From positions 3,971,001-4,035,000 of the forward strand of contig NZ_CP109787.1 in NCBI RefSeq assembly GCF_025857195.1: a DNA stretch of 64,000 bases, given 5' to 3'. Source of the DNA: Leisingera thetidis (GTDB lineage: Bacteria > Pseudomonadota > Alphaproteobacteria > Rhodobacterales > Rhodobacteraceae). Shown piece after piece: positions 17,823-28,025 of this stretch (its first letter is position 1; each line of letters opens with the position of its first letter). Under the pieces are notes generated by a model. That model was not told the DNA's origin. It was given only the letters and a program-made list of their open reading frames with translations, and made no database searches. The position numbers were made by a program, and so were the translations under genes.

Positions 17823-19112
17823 TCAGACGATGACGTCCTGCCGTTCCTGTTCGCCCACGTCGAACACCCGTTTGTAGCGCGCGATTTCATCCGCCGGGCC
17901 CATTGCCTTTTCCGGGTTGTCCGACAATTTCACGGTGGGCCGGCCGTTGGCGGACACGGCCTTGCAGACCAGCGAGAACGGCGCCAGCGCGTCATCCGGC
18001 ACCAGCCCGCGGAAATCATTGGTGAGCAGGGTGCCCCAGCCGAACGAGACCTTGGTACGGCCGGAAAACTGCGCATGGAGATCCTGGATCTGCTGCACAT
18101 CGAGGCCGTCGGAGAAGATCACCCGCTTGTCCGCCGGATCCTCGCCGCGCTGCTTCCACCAGTCGATCGCCACCTCGGCGCCCTTGACCGGGTCGCCGCT
18201 GTCGATGCGGATGCCGGTCCAGCGCGCCAGCCAGTCCGGCGCGCGGTCCAGAAACCCCTTGGTGCCATAGGTGTCCGGCAGGATGATGCGCAGATTGCCC
18301 TCATGCTCGTCGTGCCAGTCGGACAGAACGTCATAAGGCGCCTGCGCCAGTTCCGCATCGCTGCCGGCCAGCGCCGAGTAGACCATCGGCAGCTCATGCG
18401 CGTTGGTGCCGATCGCCTCCACCTCACGGCGCATGGCGATGAGGCAGTTGGAGGTGCCGGTGAATTTGTCCCCCAGCCCCTCGAGCATCGCCTGCACACA
18501 CCAGTCCTGCCACAGGAAGGAATGGCGGCGGCGGGTACCGAAATCGGCGATCGTCAGGCCGCCGATTTCGCGCAGGCGCTCGATCTTCTCCCAGACCTTC
18601 GTCATCGCGCGGGCATAGAGCACCTGCAATTCGAACCGGCCCATGCTGTTGATCACCGCGCGGCTGCGCAGCTCCATCAGCACCGCGAGCGCCGGGATTT
18701 CCCACAGCATGACCTCGTGCCATTTGCCTTCGAAGGTCAGCTCGTACTGGTCGCCCTTGCGCTCCAGGTGATAGGGCGGCAGGCGCAGGCCTTCGAACCA
18801 CTCCATGAAATCCGGGCGGAACATCTGCCGCTTGCCATAGAAGGTATTGCCGCGCAGCCAGGTGCTCTCGCCGCGGCTGAGCGACAGCGAGCGGATGTGA
18901 TCTAGCTGCTCGCGCAGCTCGCCCTCGTCGATCAGCCGGGCCAGCGGCACATGCGCGGAACGGTTGATCAGCGAGAAGGTCACGGTGGTGTCCGGCTTGT
19001 TGCGGAACACCGACTGGCACATCAGAAGCTTGTAGAAATCCGTGTCGATCAGGGACCGGATGATCGGATCAATCTTCCATTTGTGATTGTATACGCGGGT
19101 TGCGATATCCAC
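17823..19112 (-). CDS. pncB: Nicotinate phosphoribosyltransferase
   Basis: A 429-residue enzyme that joins nicotinate to PRPP, the entry point of the Preiss-Handler NAD salvage route. Family blocks are clear: DTDFYKLLMCQ near residue 24, the autophosphorylated His in GTNAHELPM, and the phosphate-binding IRIDSGDP. Length agrees with bacterial PncB. The nicotinamidase gene pncA lies 2.4 kb upstream on the same strand with a sensor kinase between, so the window carries the whole nicotinamide-to-nicotinate mononucleotide path. Confidence 0.95.
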   Translation of the reverse strand: MDIATRVYNHKWKIDPIIRSLIDTDFYKLLMCQSVFRNKPDTTVTFSLINRSAHVPLARLIDEGELREQLDHIRSLSLSRGESTWLRGNTFYGKRQMFRPDFMEWFEGLRLPPYHLERKGDQYELTFEGKWHEVMLWEIPALAVLMELRSRAVINSMGRFELQVLYARAMTKVWEKIERLREIGGLTIADFGTRRRHSFLWQDWCVQAMLEGLGDKFTGTSNCLIAMRREVEAIGTNAHELPMVYSALAGSDAELAQAPYDVLSDWHDEHEGNLRIILPDTYGTKGFLDRAPDWLARWTGIRIDSGDPVKGAEVAIDWWKQRGEDPADKRVIFSDGLDVQQIQDLHAQFSGRTKVSFGWGTLLTNDFRGLVPDDALAPFSLVCKAVSANGRPTVKLSDNPEKAMGPADEIARYKRVFDVGEQERQDVIV

Positions 19113-19175
19113 CGGCGGCCTCGTGCATCAGGGTCACCGATTGATAGGACAGCCGGCCGGCAGGGGCAAAGGAAA

Positions 19176-21452
19176 TCAGCCCGCCCGCCGCGCTTGCGCC
19201 TGCGGCGCCAGCTGCGCCAGCTGCACCAGCAGCTCCAGCAGTTTGCCACGGTTGACGGGTTTGCTCATGAATTCATCCATGCCCGCATCAAGGCAGGCTT
19301 CGCGGTCGGATTCAAAGGCATTGGCGGTCAGTGCAATAATCGCCGGCTGCGGCCGAGGCAAAGAGCGGATGGCGCGGGTGGCCTCCAGCCCGTCCATCTC
19401 CGGCATCGACATGTCCATGAGGATAATGTCGGGTGCAAACGCCTCGAACTGCGCCACCGCCTCGCGGCCATCCTGGGCAAAGGCCAGCTCCACCGGGGCG
19501 GGCTGCAGGAACTTCTCCAGCAGCACCCGGTTCACCGCGTTGTCCTCTGCCACCAGCACCCGCAGCCCTTCCAGCGCCGGTGCGGCGTCCGGTTGCGGCG
19601 GAACGGCAGCAGGCATTGCCACGGGCTCCGCCTTGGGCGGGCTCAGACGCAGCCGGACGGTAAAGCAGGACCCCAGCCCCAGTTCAGATGTGACGGCAAT
19701 GCTGCCGCCCATCGCCTCGGCCAGGCGGCGGGAGATGGCGAGGCCCAGGCCGGTGCCGCCAAAGCGGCGGCTGATCGCGGCATCGGCCTGCGAGAAACGC
19801 TCGAACACCTTGCCGAGCATATCCTTGGGGATGCCGATCCCGGTATCGGCCACCGAAAACACCAGGTCAAAGCCACCCTCCGCCGGTTCTGCATCCAGCG
19901 TTACAAGAACCCGGCCCCGTTCGGTGAATTTGATGGCATTGCCGGCAAGGTTCATCAGGATCTGCCGGATCCGCCGGTCATCGCCCCGCAGCTGCCCGGG
20001 CACACGCTCCTTGATGTCCAAGAGCAGCCCCAGGCCCTTGGCCTCGGCCTGGGCCTGCAGCAGCTGCACTGTTTCTCCGAAACAGGCGCGCGGATCGAAA
20101 TTGATCCGGCTAAGGGCAATCCCCTCGGCATCCATCTTGGAAAAATCAAGAACGTCATTGATCAGCGCCAGCAGGGTATCCGCCGAGCTGAGGATGGCAC
20201 CGGCATAGCTCTGCTGCTCCTCGTTCAGGCCGCTGTCGCGCAGCAGCTGCGCCATGCCGATCACCCCGTTCATCGGGGTGCGGATCTCGTGGCTCATCGT
20301 GGCCAGAAATTCCGATTTGGCACGGGCGCCTTCTTCGGCGGCGATGCGCGCCCGCTCCAGTTGCCGGGCGTGTTCCTTGGCGGCTGAGATATCCCGCTCC
20401 ACCGCGATCAGGGTTTCCAGTTCGCCTGCGCTGTTCAGCATCGGCACCTGGCTGGTTTCGATCCAGACGTGCTGCCCGTCCTTGCGCCGGTTGCAGATTT
20501 CTACCCGCACGGGGCGGGCAAGGCGGACACTGTCCTGCAGCAGCTGGATGGTGGCGGGATCGGTCCTGCCGCTGTTCAGCAGGTCGCCGGGCAGCTGGCC
20601 CAGCGCTTCGCCATAGGAATATCCGGTGAGGCGGGTGAAGCTGTCATTGACCCAGGTGATGCGGCCCTCCCGGTCCATCAGCATCACGCTGTCGTTTGCG
20701 TTTTGCGCCACAAGCGCCAGGCGTTTGGCCTCCATCTGCTGATCGGTCAGATCTGCATAGGCGGCTTCCAGCTCCTGCTGCTGCAGGACCTGGGCCAGCA
20801 TGCTGCTGCGGGTCCGGCTGAAGTTGCGCATGACGAAGGCAAGAAACCACAGATAGGAGGTATACAGCACCACCAGCCCCGCCAGGTGCAGCTTGTAGGT
20901 CGCCGCCAGTTCCGGGGCTTCCAGAATCTCCATCGCCAAAACGGCGACGGGCAGCGCTGCGTAGGCGGCAAGTTTTGCGATGACGGCCCACGGATGGTAC
21001 GGCAGCACCAGCCCGGCATTGATCGCAGACCCCAGAAGCAGGCCGATGGTGAACAGCGGTTCATTATGCGCCTGCATCTGCAGTGCCGGCAGCTCAGCCC
21101 AATAGGGAACCGATGCAGCCGCGCAGAGCGACAAGGCGTGCAAAAGAGCCGTAAGGGCGGTCAGCAGCCGCAGGGTTCTGTGGCCCAATCCGCGGACCGC
21201 CAGCCGGTCTGCCTGGCGCAGCAGCAGACAGTCCGCCGCATCCCCGGCAAGGGTGATGGCAAAGGCCAGCAGCGCATAGAGCGGCGGGACGACCAGACCC
21301 AGAGCCAGAAACGCCAGGGCCATGAACAGCTGGCGGCCCCAAAACAGGCGGACGCGGCCACGGGCGTAGCGCAGCATCAGCTCAAGCGAGCCGTACCGCC
21401 GGTAGTAACTGGCCAGCGGGCCGCTGCCGGCCCCGTCCGAAGTGTCCATCAA
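19176..21452 (-). CDS. Membrane-anchored hybrid sensor histidine kinase (PAS-HisKA-HATPase-REC)
   Basis: A 758-residue hybrid kinase. An N-terminal block of about six membrane helices (residues 40-210) lacks a periplasmic sensor domain. A short coiled coil (212-245) leads to a PAS domain (about 245-357), the phosphate-accepting His388 (SHEIRTP), the ATP-binding N, G1 and G2 boxes (NAIKFT, DTGIGI, GGTGLG), and a C-terminal receiver with Asp680 (LMDMSMPEMDG). No output regulator or phosphotransfer protein is adjacent, so signalling must go to a distant partner. It sits between pncB and pncA; a link to NAD status is only a guess. MM at the start leaves the first or second Met open. Confidence 0.93.
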   Translation of the reverse strand: MMDTSDGAGSGPLASYYRRYGSLELMLRYARGRVRLFWGRQLFMALAFLALGLVVPPLYALLAFAITLAGDAADCLLLRQADRLAVRGLGHRTLRLLTALTALLHALSLCAAASVPYWAELPALQMQAHNEPLFTIGLLLGSAINAGLVLPYHPWAVIAKLAAYAALPVAVLAMEILEAPELAATYKLHLAGLVVLYTSYLWFLAFVMRNFSRTRSSMLAQVLQQQELEAAYADLTDQQMEAKRLALVAQNANDSVMLMDREGRITWVNDSFTRLTGYSYGEALGQLPGDLLNSGRTDPATIQLLQDSVRLARPVRVEICNRRKDGQHVWIETSQVPMLNSAGELETLIAVERDISAAKEHARQLERARIAAEEGARAKSEFLATMSHEIRTPMNGVIGMAQLLRDSGLNEEQQSYAGAILSSADTLLALINDVLDFSKMDAEGIALSRINFDPRACFGETVQLLQAQAEAKGLGLLLDIKERVPGQLRGDDRRIRQILMNLAGNAIKFTERGRVLVTLDAEPAEGGFDLVFSVADTGIGIPKDMLGKVFERFSQADAAISRRFGGTGLGLAISRRLAEAMGGSIAVTSELGLGSCFTVRLRLSPPKAEPVAMPAAVPPQPDAAPALEGLRVLVAEDNAVNRVLLEKFLQPAPVELAFAQDGREAVAQFEAFAPDIILMDMSMPEMDGLEATRAIRSLPRPQPAIIALTANAFESDREACLDAGMDEFMSKPVNRGKLLELLVQLAQLAPQAQARRAG

Positions 21453-21518
21453 TCAGCCTTGCCGTCTGGGTCTCCGCGCAGCATAGGCCAGCTAATGTTA
21501 ATATTTCGGCAAAACAAC

Positions 21519-22115
21519 TCAGGATTGAATGGCAACGCCTGCCTCCTTCATCTTTGCAAGAGCCGCCGGCAGCGAGCCGTCTAAGTCAATCGCACGGCAG
21601 GCGGCCAGCTCAACCGTCACTGCAAACCCGAGCCGTGCCGCATCCAGTGCGGTGAATGCGACGCAGAAATCGGTGGCCAGCCCGGCCAGCGTCAGCCGGG
21701 AGATGCCACGGCTGCGCAGATAGCCGTCGAGCCCGGTCGGGGTGGTCTGGTCATTCTCGAAGAAACCCGAATAGCTGTCGATTCCGGGCCGGAAGCCCTT
21801 GCGGAGGACCAGATCGCCATCAGTGCGCAGATCCTTGTGAAACGCCGCCCCCTCGCTGCCCTGCACGCAGTGATCGGGCCAGAGCACCTGGGTGCCATAG
21901 GGCATTTCCACGCTCTCGAACGGGTTTTTGCCCGGATGCGACGAGGCAAAGGAGGAATGCCCTTGCGGGTGCCAGTCCTGGGTCAGGATCACGGCGTCGA
22001 ACCGTTCCATCATCGCATTGATGGGGGCCGCCACCTCATCCCCGCCCGGCACCGCCAGCGCACCTCCGGGGCAGAAATCATTCTGCACATCGACAACGAT
22101 CAGCGCCTCGGTCAT
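21519..22115 (-). CDS. pncA: Nicotinamidase
   Basis: A 198-residue cysteine amidohydrolase of the isochorismatase fold that deamidates nicotinamide to nicotinate. The triad region VVDVQNDFCPGGAL, metal-binding DWHPQGHSSF and catalytic Cys in GLATDFCV are all present. I used the ATG at 22115, preceded by AAAGGAG at a good distance, rather than the frame's earlier Met at 22214. Works upstream of PncB in NAD salvage. Confidence 0.95.
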   Translation of the reverse strand: MTEALIVVDVQNDFCPGGALAVPGGDEVAAPINAMMERFDAVILTQDWHPQGHSSFASSHPGKNPFESVEMPYGTQVLWPDHCVQGSEGAAFHKDLRTDGDLVLRKGFRPGIDSYSGFFENDQTTPTGLDGYLRSRGISRLTLAGLATDFCVAFTALDAARLGFAVTVELAACRAIDLDGSLPAALAKMKEAGVAIQS

Positions 22116-22293
22116 CGGCAACTCCTTTGCTGGCCTGCACAATTTGTAGCGCTCCAGCTGCGTCTTGGGAACTCCCGCTGGCCGGGGCCGCCCGGTGCCG
22201 CGGAAAACATACATCCAAAGCCCTTGTTTTACTGGCCCAGCGCTGGCGGTTCTTTCTCTTGAAAACCCCGCGCCATGGTTCTAAGGGCGGGGC

Positions 22294-23205
22294 ATGTACA
22301 CGATTGCTGCCCTCTATCACTTCACCCGCTTCCCCGATCCCGGCGCGATCCGTCCGGCGCTTCTGGAGCTGTGCCAGGCGCAGGGTGTCAAAGGCTCGCT
22401 CCTGCTGGCGCAGGAGGGGATCAATGGCACCATCGCCGGCCCGCGCGCAGGCATTGATGCGGTGCTGGCGCATATCAGGGCGCTGCCCGGCTGCGCGGCG
22501 CTGGAGTGGAAAGAGGCGGCGGCCACCGAGCCGCCCTTCGGCAAGATGAAGGTGCGGCTGAAGAAAGAGATCGTGACCATGGGCCAGCCGGACGTGGACC
22601 CGCGTGCGTCGGTCGGCCATTACGTCGAGCCCGAGGAGTGGAACGACCTGATCCGGCAGGACGATGTTGTGCTGATCGACACCCGCAACGATTACGAAGT
22701 GGCAATCGGCACGTTCGAGGGCGCGATCGACCCCAGGACCGAGTCTTTCCGCGATTTCCCCGCCTGGTGGGAAGAAAACAAGGACCGCTTTCACAACAAG
22801 CGGGTTGCGATGTTCTGCACCGGCGGCATCCGCTGCGAGAAATCCACCAACTACCTGCTGGGCCAGGGGGTCGAGGATGTCTATCACTTGAAGGGCGGCA
22901 TCCTGCGCTATCTGGAGGAAGTGCCCGCTGAGAACAGCAGCTGGGAAGGCGAATGCTTTGTCTTCGACAACCGGGTGTCGGTCGGCCACGGGCTGGCCGA
23001 AGGCCCGCATGAATTGTGCCACGGCTGCCGCCGCCCGATCCTGCCGGAGGACAAGGCGCGGCCGGAGTTCGAGCAGGGCGTGAGCTGCCACCTGTGCATC
23101 GGTCAGACCTCAGACGCGGACAAGGCCCGTTTCCGCGAGCGTCAGAAGCAGATGAAGCTGGCGCGGGAGCGCGGCGAGGATCATCTGGGCAGCATCCCGC
23201 TCTGA
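22294..23205 (+). CDS. trhO: tRNA uridine(34) hydroxylase, rhodanese family
   Basis: A 303-residue YceA/TrhO-type protein. Known members use a rhodanese cysteine to hydroxylate U34 of certain tRNAs with oxygen. The N-terminal ferredoxin-like domain (1-95, with LLAQEGINGTIAG) precedes a rhodanese domain whose active Cys is residue 175 in CTGGIRCEKS. A C-terminal four-cysteine segment (CHGCRRP and CHLCIG) is the usual family extension. Single gene ending at a strong hairpin. Confidence 0.93.
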   Translation: MYTIAALYHFTRFPDPGAIRPALLELCQAQGVKGSLLLAQEGINGTIAGPRAGIDAVLAHIRALPGCAALEWKEAAATEPPFGKMKVRLKKEIVTMGQPDVDPRASVGHYVEPEEWNDLIRQDDVVLIDTRNDYEVAIGTFEGAIDPRTESFRDFPAWWEENKDRFHNKRVAMFCTGGIRCEKSTNYLLGQGVEDVYHLKGGILRYLEEVPAENSSWEGECFVFDNRVSVGHGLAEGPHELCHGCRRPILPEDKARPEFEQGVSCHLCIGQTSDADKARFRERQKQMKLARERGEDHLGSIPL

Positions 23206-23222
23206 TCCAAGAGGAAAGCAGA

Positions 23223-23266
23223 CACTAAAAAGGCCGCTGTCCTGATGGACAGCGGCCTTTTTAGTG
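23223..23266. terminator. Bidirectional rho-independent terminator
   Basis: A perfect 20-bp stem (23223-23242 with 23247-23266) and four-base loop TGAT. The stem holds an A5 run on one arm and T5 on the other, so it can end trhO (+) and the nap operon (-). Confidence 0.92.
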
Positions 23267-23286
23267 GTTCTGCGGGGCTGGCAGCG

Positions 23287-23955
23287 TCAGTCGCTGCTCA
23301 AGCCCAGGTAGCTGCGGGTGCTGGCCAGGAGGCCCTCGCCATGCGCCGGGGCCAGCAGGCCTGCGTGATCCTCCCCCTCTGCCGCGCTCATGTCGGGCAG
23401 CTGGTGGGCGATGCCCTTGTGGCAGTTGATGCAGGTCTTCTCACCGGTGAACAGGAACCGCTCATGCGCCTCTGCCGCCCGCTTGGACTGGCGGGTGATG
23501 TCCATCGACTCATCCGAGTGGCAGTTGCGGCATTCCAGCGAGTCATTGGCCTCAAGCCGTGCCCATTCGTGCTGCGCCAGCTCCAGCCGGTGCTCCAGGA
23601 ATTTTTCCCGCGTGTTGATGGTGCCGAAGATCTTGCCCCAGACCTCCTTGGAGGCCTGCATCTTGCGTGCGATCTTGTTGGTCCAGTTGTGCGGCACGTG
23701 GCAGTCCGGGCAGGAGGCCCGCACGCCTGAACGGTTGGAATAGTGGATCGTCGGCTTCAGCTCCTCGAACACGTTGTCGCGCATCTCATGGCAGCTGGTG
23801 CAGAAGGCCTCGGTGTTGGTGACCTCAAGCGCGGTATTGAAGCCGCCCCAGAAGATGATCCCCATCACAAAGCCGCCCATGGTCAGGAAGCCGAGCGAGA
23901 AGAAGGCGCTGGGGCGGGTGATGATCCACCAGGCGCGTTTGATGAATCTCCACAT
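23287..23955 (-). CDS. napC: Tetrahaem quinol dehydrogenase NapC
   Basis: A 222-residue NapC/NirT cytochrome that passes electrons from membrane quinol to NapAB. One N-terminal membrane anchor (about residues 15-38) is followed by four CXXCH motifs at 52-56, 82-86, 142-146 and 175-179. Its start codon overlaps the napB stop (TGATG). Last gene of the nap operon, ending at the 23223-23266 hairpin. The C-terminal tail of about 35 residues after the last haem is variable in the family. Confidence 0.96.
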   Translation of the reverse strand: MWRFIKRAWWIITRPSAFFSLGFLTMGGFVMGIIFWGGFNTALEVTNTEAFCTSCHEMRDNVFEELKPTIHYSNRSGVRASCPDCHVPHNWTNKIARKMQASKEVWGKIFGTINTREKFLEHRLELAQHEWARLEANDSLECRNCHSDESMDITRQSKRAAEAHERFLFTGEKTCINCHKGIAHQLPDMSAAEGEDHAGLLAPAHGEGLLASTRSYLGLSSD

Positions 23956-24440
23956 CAGTCCGCCCCGCCCTGTTTCGAGTGCACGTAGTCGAGCACCTTG
24001 TCGACATCCACAAACTCATTCTCGACCAGCGGCCGGGCGTTGGTCTGCACCACGTGGCACTGGGTGCAGAAATAGCGCCGCGGGCTGACCGCGCCGAGGG
24101 TCTGGCCTTCGCGGTTCATGAAGTGGGTGACCGAGATCATCGGCGCCTGGCTGACTTCCACCGCGGTGCGGCTGTGGCAGGTCAGGCATTTGTTGGAGTT
24201 CAGATCGACCTGATAATTGTCGGTCTTGTGCGGGATCAGCGGCGGCTGATCCGGGTAGTTGCGCACCTGGCGGATGTCGGTGTTGACGATGCCAGGGATC
24301 TGGGTGGCTTCACCCTGCTCGTCCAGCGGCACGTTGTTGCGCAGCGTGGCAACCTGGTTCTGGGCAAAGGCTGATGACGCCATAAAGACTGTGGCCAGCA
24401 GGAGCGGAGCGGCCAGGATGGCGAGACGGAGATGTTTCAT
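23955..24440 (-). CDS. napB: Periplasmic nitrate reductase dihaem subunit NapB
   Basis: A 161-residue exported cytochrome, the small subunit of the periplasmic nitrate reductase. The Sec signal ends at AFA (residue 26). Two CXXCH haem sites lie at 85-89 (CLTCH) and 125-129 (CTQCH), with conserved Pro/His-rich HKTDNYQ before the first. Start at 24440 lies 8 bases after the napA stop. The longer upstream frame is inside napA and not used. Confidence 0.96.
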   Translation of the reverse strand: MKHLRLAILAAPLLLATVFMASSAFAQNQVATLRNNVPLDEQGEATQIPGIVNTDIRQVRNYPDQPPLIPHKTDNYQVDLNSNKCLTCHSRTAVEVSQAPMISVTHFMNREGQTLGAVSPRRYFCTQCHVVQTNARPLVENEFVDVDKVLDYVHSKQGGAD

Positions 24441-24448
24441 GACGGGCC

Positions 24449-26947
24449 TCACACTGCTTCGATACGGACTGCGCATTTCTTGTAGTCCGTCTGTTTCGAG
24501 ATCGGGTCGGTGGCATCCAGCGTGACCTTGTTGATCAGGCGGCGCGCATCGAACCAGGGCACAAACACCAGCCCCTTGGGCGGCTTGTTGCGGCCGCGGG
24601 TCTCGACCCGGGTGCGGATTTCGCCGCGCCGCGAGATGATCCGCACTTCGGTGCCGCGCCGGAAGCCCTGGGCCTTGGCGTCGTCCGGGTGCATGTAGCA
24701 GAGCGCATCCGGGACCGCCTGATAGAGCTCGGGCACCCGCTGGGTCATCGAGCCGGAGTGCCAGTGCTCCAGCACGCGCCCCGTTGCCAGCCACATCGGG
24801 TAATCGTCATCCGGGCTTTCCGCCGGCGGCTCATAGGGAAGTGCAAAGATCACCGCCTTGCCGTCGGGCTTGCCGTAGAACTCATAATCAGAGCCGGGGG
24901 TCACATAGGGGTCGGAGCCCTCCTTGAAGCGCCAGCGGGTTTCCTGGCCGTCGACGACGGGCCAGCGCAGGCCGCGTTCCTCGTGGTAGCGGTCGAAAGG
25001 CGCCAGATCGTGGCCGTGGTCGCGGCCGAACTCGGCGTATTCCTCGAACAGGCCTTTCTGGATGTAGAAACCAAAGTCCTCGGATTCGTGGTTGCCGTAC
25101 TCTTTGGCCTTCTCGGTCAGCTCGAACTGGTCGACCTTGCCGTTTGCGTACAGCACGTCGAAAAGCGTCTTGCCCTTGTATTCCGGGTTGGCCTCCAGCA
25201 GCTCGGCCGGCCAGACCTCGTCGGTGGTGAAGCGCTTGGAGAATTCCGCCAGCTGCCACAGGTCGGACCTGGCGTCACCCGGCGCGTTGACCAGCTGGTA
25301 CCAGAACTGGGTGCGGCGCTCGGCATTGCCGTAGGCGCCTTCCTTCTCCACCCACATGGCCGCGGGCAGGATCAGGTCGGCGGCTTCTGCGGTCACTGTC
25401 GGATAGGCGTCCGACACCACGATGAAGTTGTCGGGATTGCGGTAGCCCGGCAGCCCTTCCTCCATCATGTTGGGGGCGGCCTGCATGTTGTTGTTCACCT
25501 GCACCCAGTAGCAGTTGATCTTGCCGTCCTTCAGGTCGCGGTTCTGCTTCACCGCATGGGAGCCGATCCAGCCGGGCACGGTGCCTTCGGGCAGCTTCCA
25601 GATCTTTTCGGCATAGGCGCGGTGCTCAGGGTTATTCACCACCATGTCGGCGGGCAGACGGTGCGAGAATGTGCCCACCTCGCGCGCGGTGCCGCAGGCG
25701 GACGGCTGGCCGGTCAGCGAGAACGGCGAGTTGCCGGGGGTGGAGATCTTTCCGGTCAAAAGGTGGATGTTGTAGATCATGTTGTTGACCCAGACCCCGC
25801 GGGTGTGCTGGTTCACGCCCATTGTCCAGAGCGACATCACCTTGGTGTCCGGGTCGGCATAAAGCTTGGCGATCTTTTCGAGGGTCTCGGCCGGGACACC
25901 GGACATTTCCGACGCTTTTTCAAGCGTGTATTCGGAAACGAACTCGGCAAATTCCTCGAATGTGATGTCCGAGGCTCCCCCAACCTTGTCATTGTTTTCG
26001 GCCATCTGCTCCAGCGGATGCTCGGGCCGCAGGCCGTAGCCGATATCCTGGTTGCCGCGTTTGAAGTTGACGTGCCTGGCAACGAAATCCTCGTTCACCG
26101 CGCCGTTCTGGATGATGTAGTTGGCAATGTAATTGAGCATCACCAGGTCAGTCTGCGGCGTGAACACTGCCGGGATGTCGGCAAGGTCAAAGCTGCGGTG
26201 GGTGAAGGTCGACAGCACCGCCACCTTGACATGCGGATGGCTGAAGCGGCGGTCCGAGATGCGGGTCCACAGGATCGGATGCATCTCCGCCATGTTCGAA
26301 CCCCACAGCACAAAGGCGTCGGCGTTCTCGAAGTCGTCATAGCAGCCCATCGGCTCGTCGATGCCGAAGGTGCGCATGAAGCCGCCCACGGCGCTGGCCA
26401 TGCAGTGGCGCGCATTGGGGTCGATGTTGTTGGAGCGGAAGCCCGCCTTCATCAGCTTGGACGCCGCATAGCCTTCCCAGACGGTCCACTGGCCGGAGCC
26501 GAACATGCCGATGCCCTCGGGGCCCTTCTCGGCCAGGGTCTTCTTCCATTTCTCGGCCATGATGTCGAAGGCCTCATCCCAGCTGACCGGGGTGAATTCA
26601 CCCTCTTTGTCGTAAACGCCGTTGGTTTTGCGCAGCAGCGGCTGGGTCAGGCGGTCGGCGCCATACATGATCTTCGACAGGAAGTAGCCCTTGACGCAAT
26701 TCAGGCCGCGGTTGACCTCGGCCTGGGTGTCGCCGTGGGTGGCGACCACGCGGCCCGCCTTGGTGGCGACCATGATCGAGCAGCCGGTGCCGCAGAAGCG
26801 GCAGGGCGCCTTGGACCATTTGAGTTCGGTCAGGCTGGCGTCGGTGACAAGGTTCTGCGCGGCGGCAGGGATCGGCAGGCCGGCCGCAAGCGCCGCAGCG
26901 GCGGCGGCCTGCGCCTTGATAGCGTCACGGCGGGTAAGTCCGGTCAT
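24449..26947 (-). CDS. napA: Periplasmic nitrate reductase catalytic subunit NapA
   Basis: An 832-residue molybdopterin oxidoreductase that reduces nitrate to nitrite in the periplasm. A twin-arginine signal (TRRDAIK then Ala-rich segment, cleavage near AAA30) is followed by the 4Fe-4S ligands Cys49, Cys52, Cys56 and Cys84, and the Mo-coordinating Cys182 in ARHCMAS. The C-terminal molybdopterin dinucleotide domain (about 690-830) is complete. napA start overlaps the napD stop (26944-26947), so the Tat chaperone is made just before its client. Confidence 0.98.
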   Translation of the reverse strand: MTGLTRRDAIKAQAAAAAALAAGLPIPAAAQNLVTDASLTELKWSKAPCRFCGTGCSIMVATKAGRVVATHGDTQAEVNRGLNCVKGYFLSKIMYGADRLTQPLLRKTNGVYDKEGEFTPVSWDEAFDIMAEKWKKTLAEKGPEGIGMFGSGQWTVWEGYAASKLMKAGFRSNNIDPNARHCMASAVGGFMRTFGIDEPMGCYDDFENADAFVLWGSNMAEMHPILWTRISDRRFSHPHVKVAVLSTFTHRSFDLADIPAVFTPQTDLVMLNYIANYIIQNGAVNEDFVARHVNFKRGNQDIGYGLRPEHPLEQMAENNDKVGGASDITFEEFAEFVSEYTLEKASEMSGVPAETLEKIAKLYADPDTKVMSLWTMGVNQHTRGVWVNNMIYNIHLLTGKISTPGNSPFSLTGQPSACGTAREVGTFSHRLPADMVVNNPEHRAYAEKIWKLPEGTVPGWIGSHAVKQNRDLKDGKINCYWVQVNNNMQAAPNMMEEGLPGYRNPDNFIVVSDAYPTVTAEAADLILPAAMWVEKEGAYGNAERRTQFWYQLVNAPGDARSDLWQLAEFSKRFTTDEVWPAELLEANPEYKGKTLFDVLYANGKVDQFELTEKAKEYGNHESEDFGFYIQKGLFEEYAEFGRDHGHDLAPFDRYHEERGLRWPVVDGQETRWRFKEGSDPYVTPGSDYEFYGKPDGKAVIFALPYEPPAESPDDDYPMWLATGRVLEHWHSGSMTQRVPELYQAVPDALCYMHPDDAKAQGFRRGTEVRIISRRGEIRTRVETRGRNKPPKGLVFVPWFDARRLINKVTLDATDPISKQTDYKKCAVRIEAV

Positions 26948-27222
26948 TGGGGGGTTCCTTCTTCAGGGGCGAGGTCCTGGGCATCGCAGGTCTGATGGAA
27001 GACAAGCGCCGCACTGGCGACGCCGTCGAGAAGCTGGATTTTGGCCAGGGCATCGCCAATGGCACGGTCACTGTCCGCTTCGAACAGGACGACGATCTTG
27101 CCCGAGGGATCACGTTGCGAAATCTCGGCGCCGGGCATGGCTTGGATGGTTTCCAGAACGGCCTCCATGCAGGCCGGATTGCTGCGCACCAGCAGACTGG
27201 AGATATGAAGCTCCTCTGTCAC
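26944..27222 (-). CDS. napD: Nap assembly chaperone NapD
   Basis: A 92-residue NapD, which binds the NapA twin-arginine signal and delays export until the cofactor is in place. It opens [12 protein letters not shown], the family start. The start codon is GTG at 27222-27220, overlapping the napF stop in a GTGA arrangement, with AAAGGAG 7 bases upstream inside napF. The open frame extends further but that part is out-of-frame napF. The tail overlaps napA by four bases. Confidence 0.93.
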   Translation of the reverse strand: MTEELHISSLLVRSNPACMEAVLETIQAMPGAEISQRDPSGKIVVLFEADSDRAIGDALAKIQLLDGVASAALVFHQTCDAQDLAPEEGTPQ

Positions 27223-27734
27223 ACGTGGCTCCTTTGCTGGCGGGGATCGCGGATCGCGATGGCATTGTTGGGACAGGTGGACAGGCAGGCGCCGCAGCCG
27301 GTGCAGGCCCCGGCATCGATCCGGATGGCGCCGACCGGGCGGACCGACAAGTCCATCCGCAGCGCGCGCGGATCGCAAGTGTCGGTGCACAGCTGGCAGG
27401 CAATGCCGGCCGTCAGCAGGCAGCTGCCGCCGATGGAAACCGTGACCGGCCAGGGTGCGGGCTGTTCGAGGTCGAACACCGGCTCCGGGCAGGCCTCGGC
27501 ACAGGCCGCGCAAAAAATGCATTCACTGCCGCGGAATTCGATCCGCGGGCGGCCATGGCTGTCAAAGCCGATGATGTCCTGCGGGCAGGCCTCCCCGCAG
27601 GCATTGCAGCTGGTGCAATGCGCCAGGACCCGGGCTTCATCCGTCCAGGGCGGGCGGAATTCCGGATCCGGGCGGGCCACTCTTCCAGTCAGGAAGGCGC
27701 GCCGCGACGGGGCAGTGCTGGCATGTGCTGGCAT
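27219..27734 (-). CDS. napF: Ferredoxin-type protein NapF
   Basis: A 171-residue polyferredoxin with four cysteine clusters: 40-50 (CTSCNACGEACP), 72-82, 113-120 (CQLCTDTC) and 144-154 (CTGCGACLSTCP). No classic export signal, in line with a cytoplasmic role in maturing or supplying electrons to NapA. NapG and NapH are absent from the operon, so NapF is the only soluble iron-sulphur helper. Starts 12 bases after napE. Confidence 0.94.
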   Translation of the reverse strand: MPAHASTAPSRRAFLTGRVARPDPEFRPPWTDEARVLAHCTSCNACGEACPQDIIGFDSHGRPRIEFRGSECIFCAACAEACPEPVFDLEQPAPWPVTVSIGGSCLLTAGIACQLCTDTCDPRALRMDLSVRPVGAIRIDAGACTGCGACLSTCPNNAIAIRDPRQQRSHV

Positions 27735-27746
27735 CGGCGTGAGCCC

Positions 27747-27896
27747 TTATCCTGCAGGCGGGCCCAGGAAAATCTGGGAGATCCAAATGATCAGGCCGTA
27801 GCCACCGACAATTCCCACCGCCAGAACCGGCGCCAGAATCACAGCGAGGAACAGGAATGTGTTCCGCTCTTCGGCTTTGCTTGGCTGTTCGGACAT
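27747..27896 (-). CDS. napE: Small membrane protein NapE
   Basis: A 49-residue single-span membrane protein, first gene of napEFDABC. The first 12 residues are polar (MSEQPSKAEERN) and one hydrophobic helix spans about residues 13-45. GGAGG lies 8 bases before the ATG. NapE has no established function but always heads this operon type. An FNR-type box lies 130 bases upstream. Confidence 0.9.
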   Translation of the reverse strand: MSEQPSKAEERNTFLFLAVILAPVLAVGIVGGYGLIIWISQIFLGPPAG

Positions 27897-28025
27897 CTTT
27901 GTCCTCCTTGGCTCTTACTAATGCAGCGCAGAGAGTCAGGCGGAATAGGGGAGGTCCTGATTCCGGGTGTCCTGAACAGCATCTGTTCGCTGGCAGGACA
28001 ATGCGCGGGAGAAGCAGGCCGCGCA

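Noticed and set aside
24689..26995. Very long open frame antisense to napA
   Set aside because: A by-product of G+C-rich codon use opposite a strongly conserved gene; no ribosome site or family similarity. The same applies to long frames opposite both FAD/GcvT genes (38007-40472, 42251-44665) and recF/dnaN.
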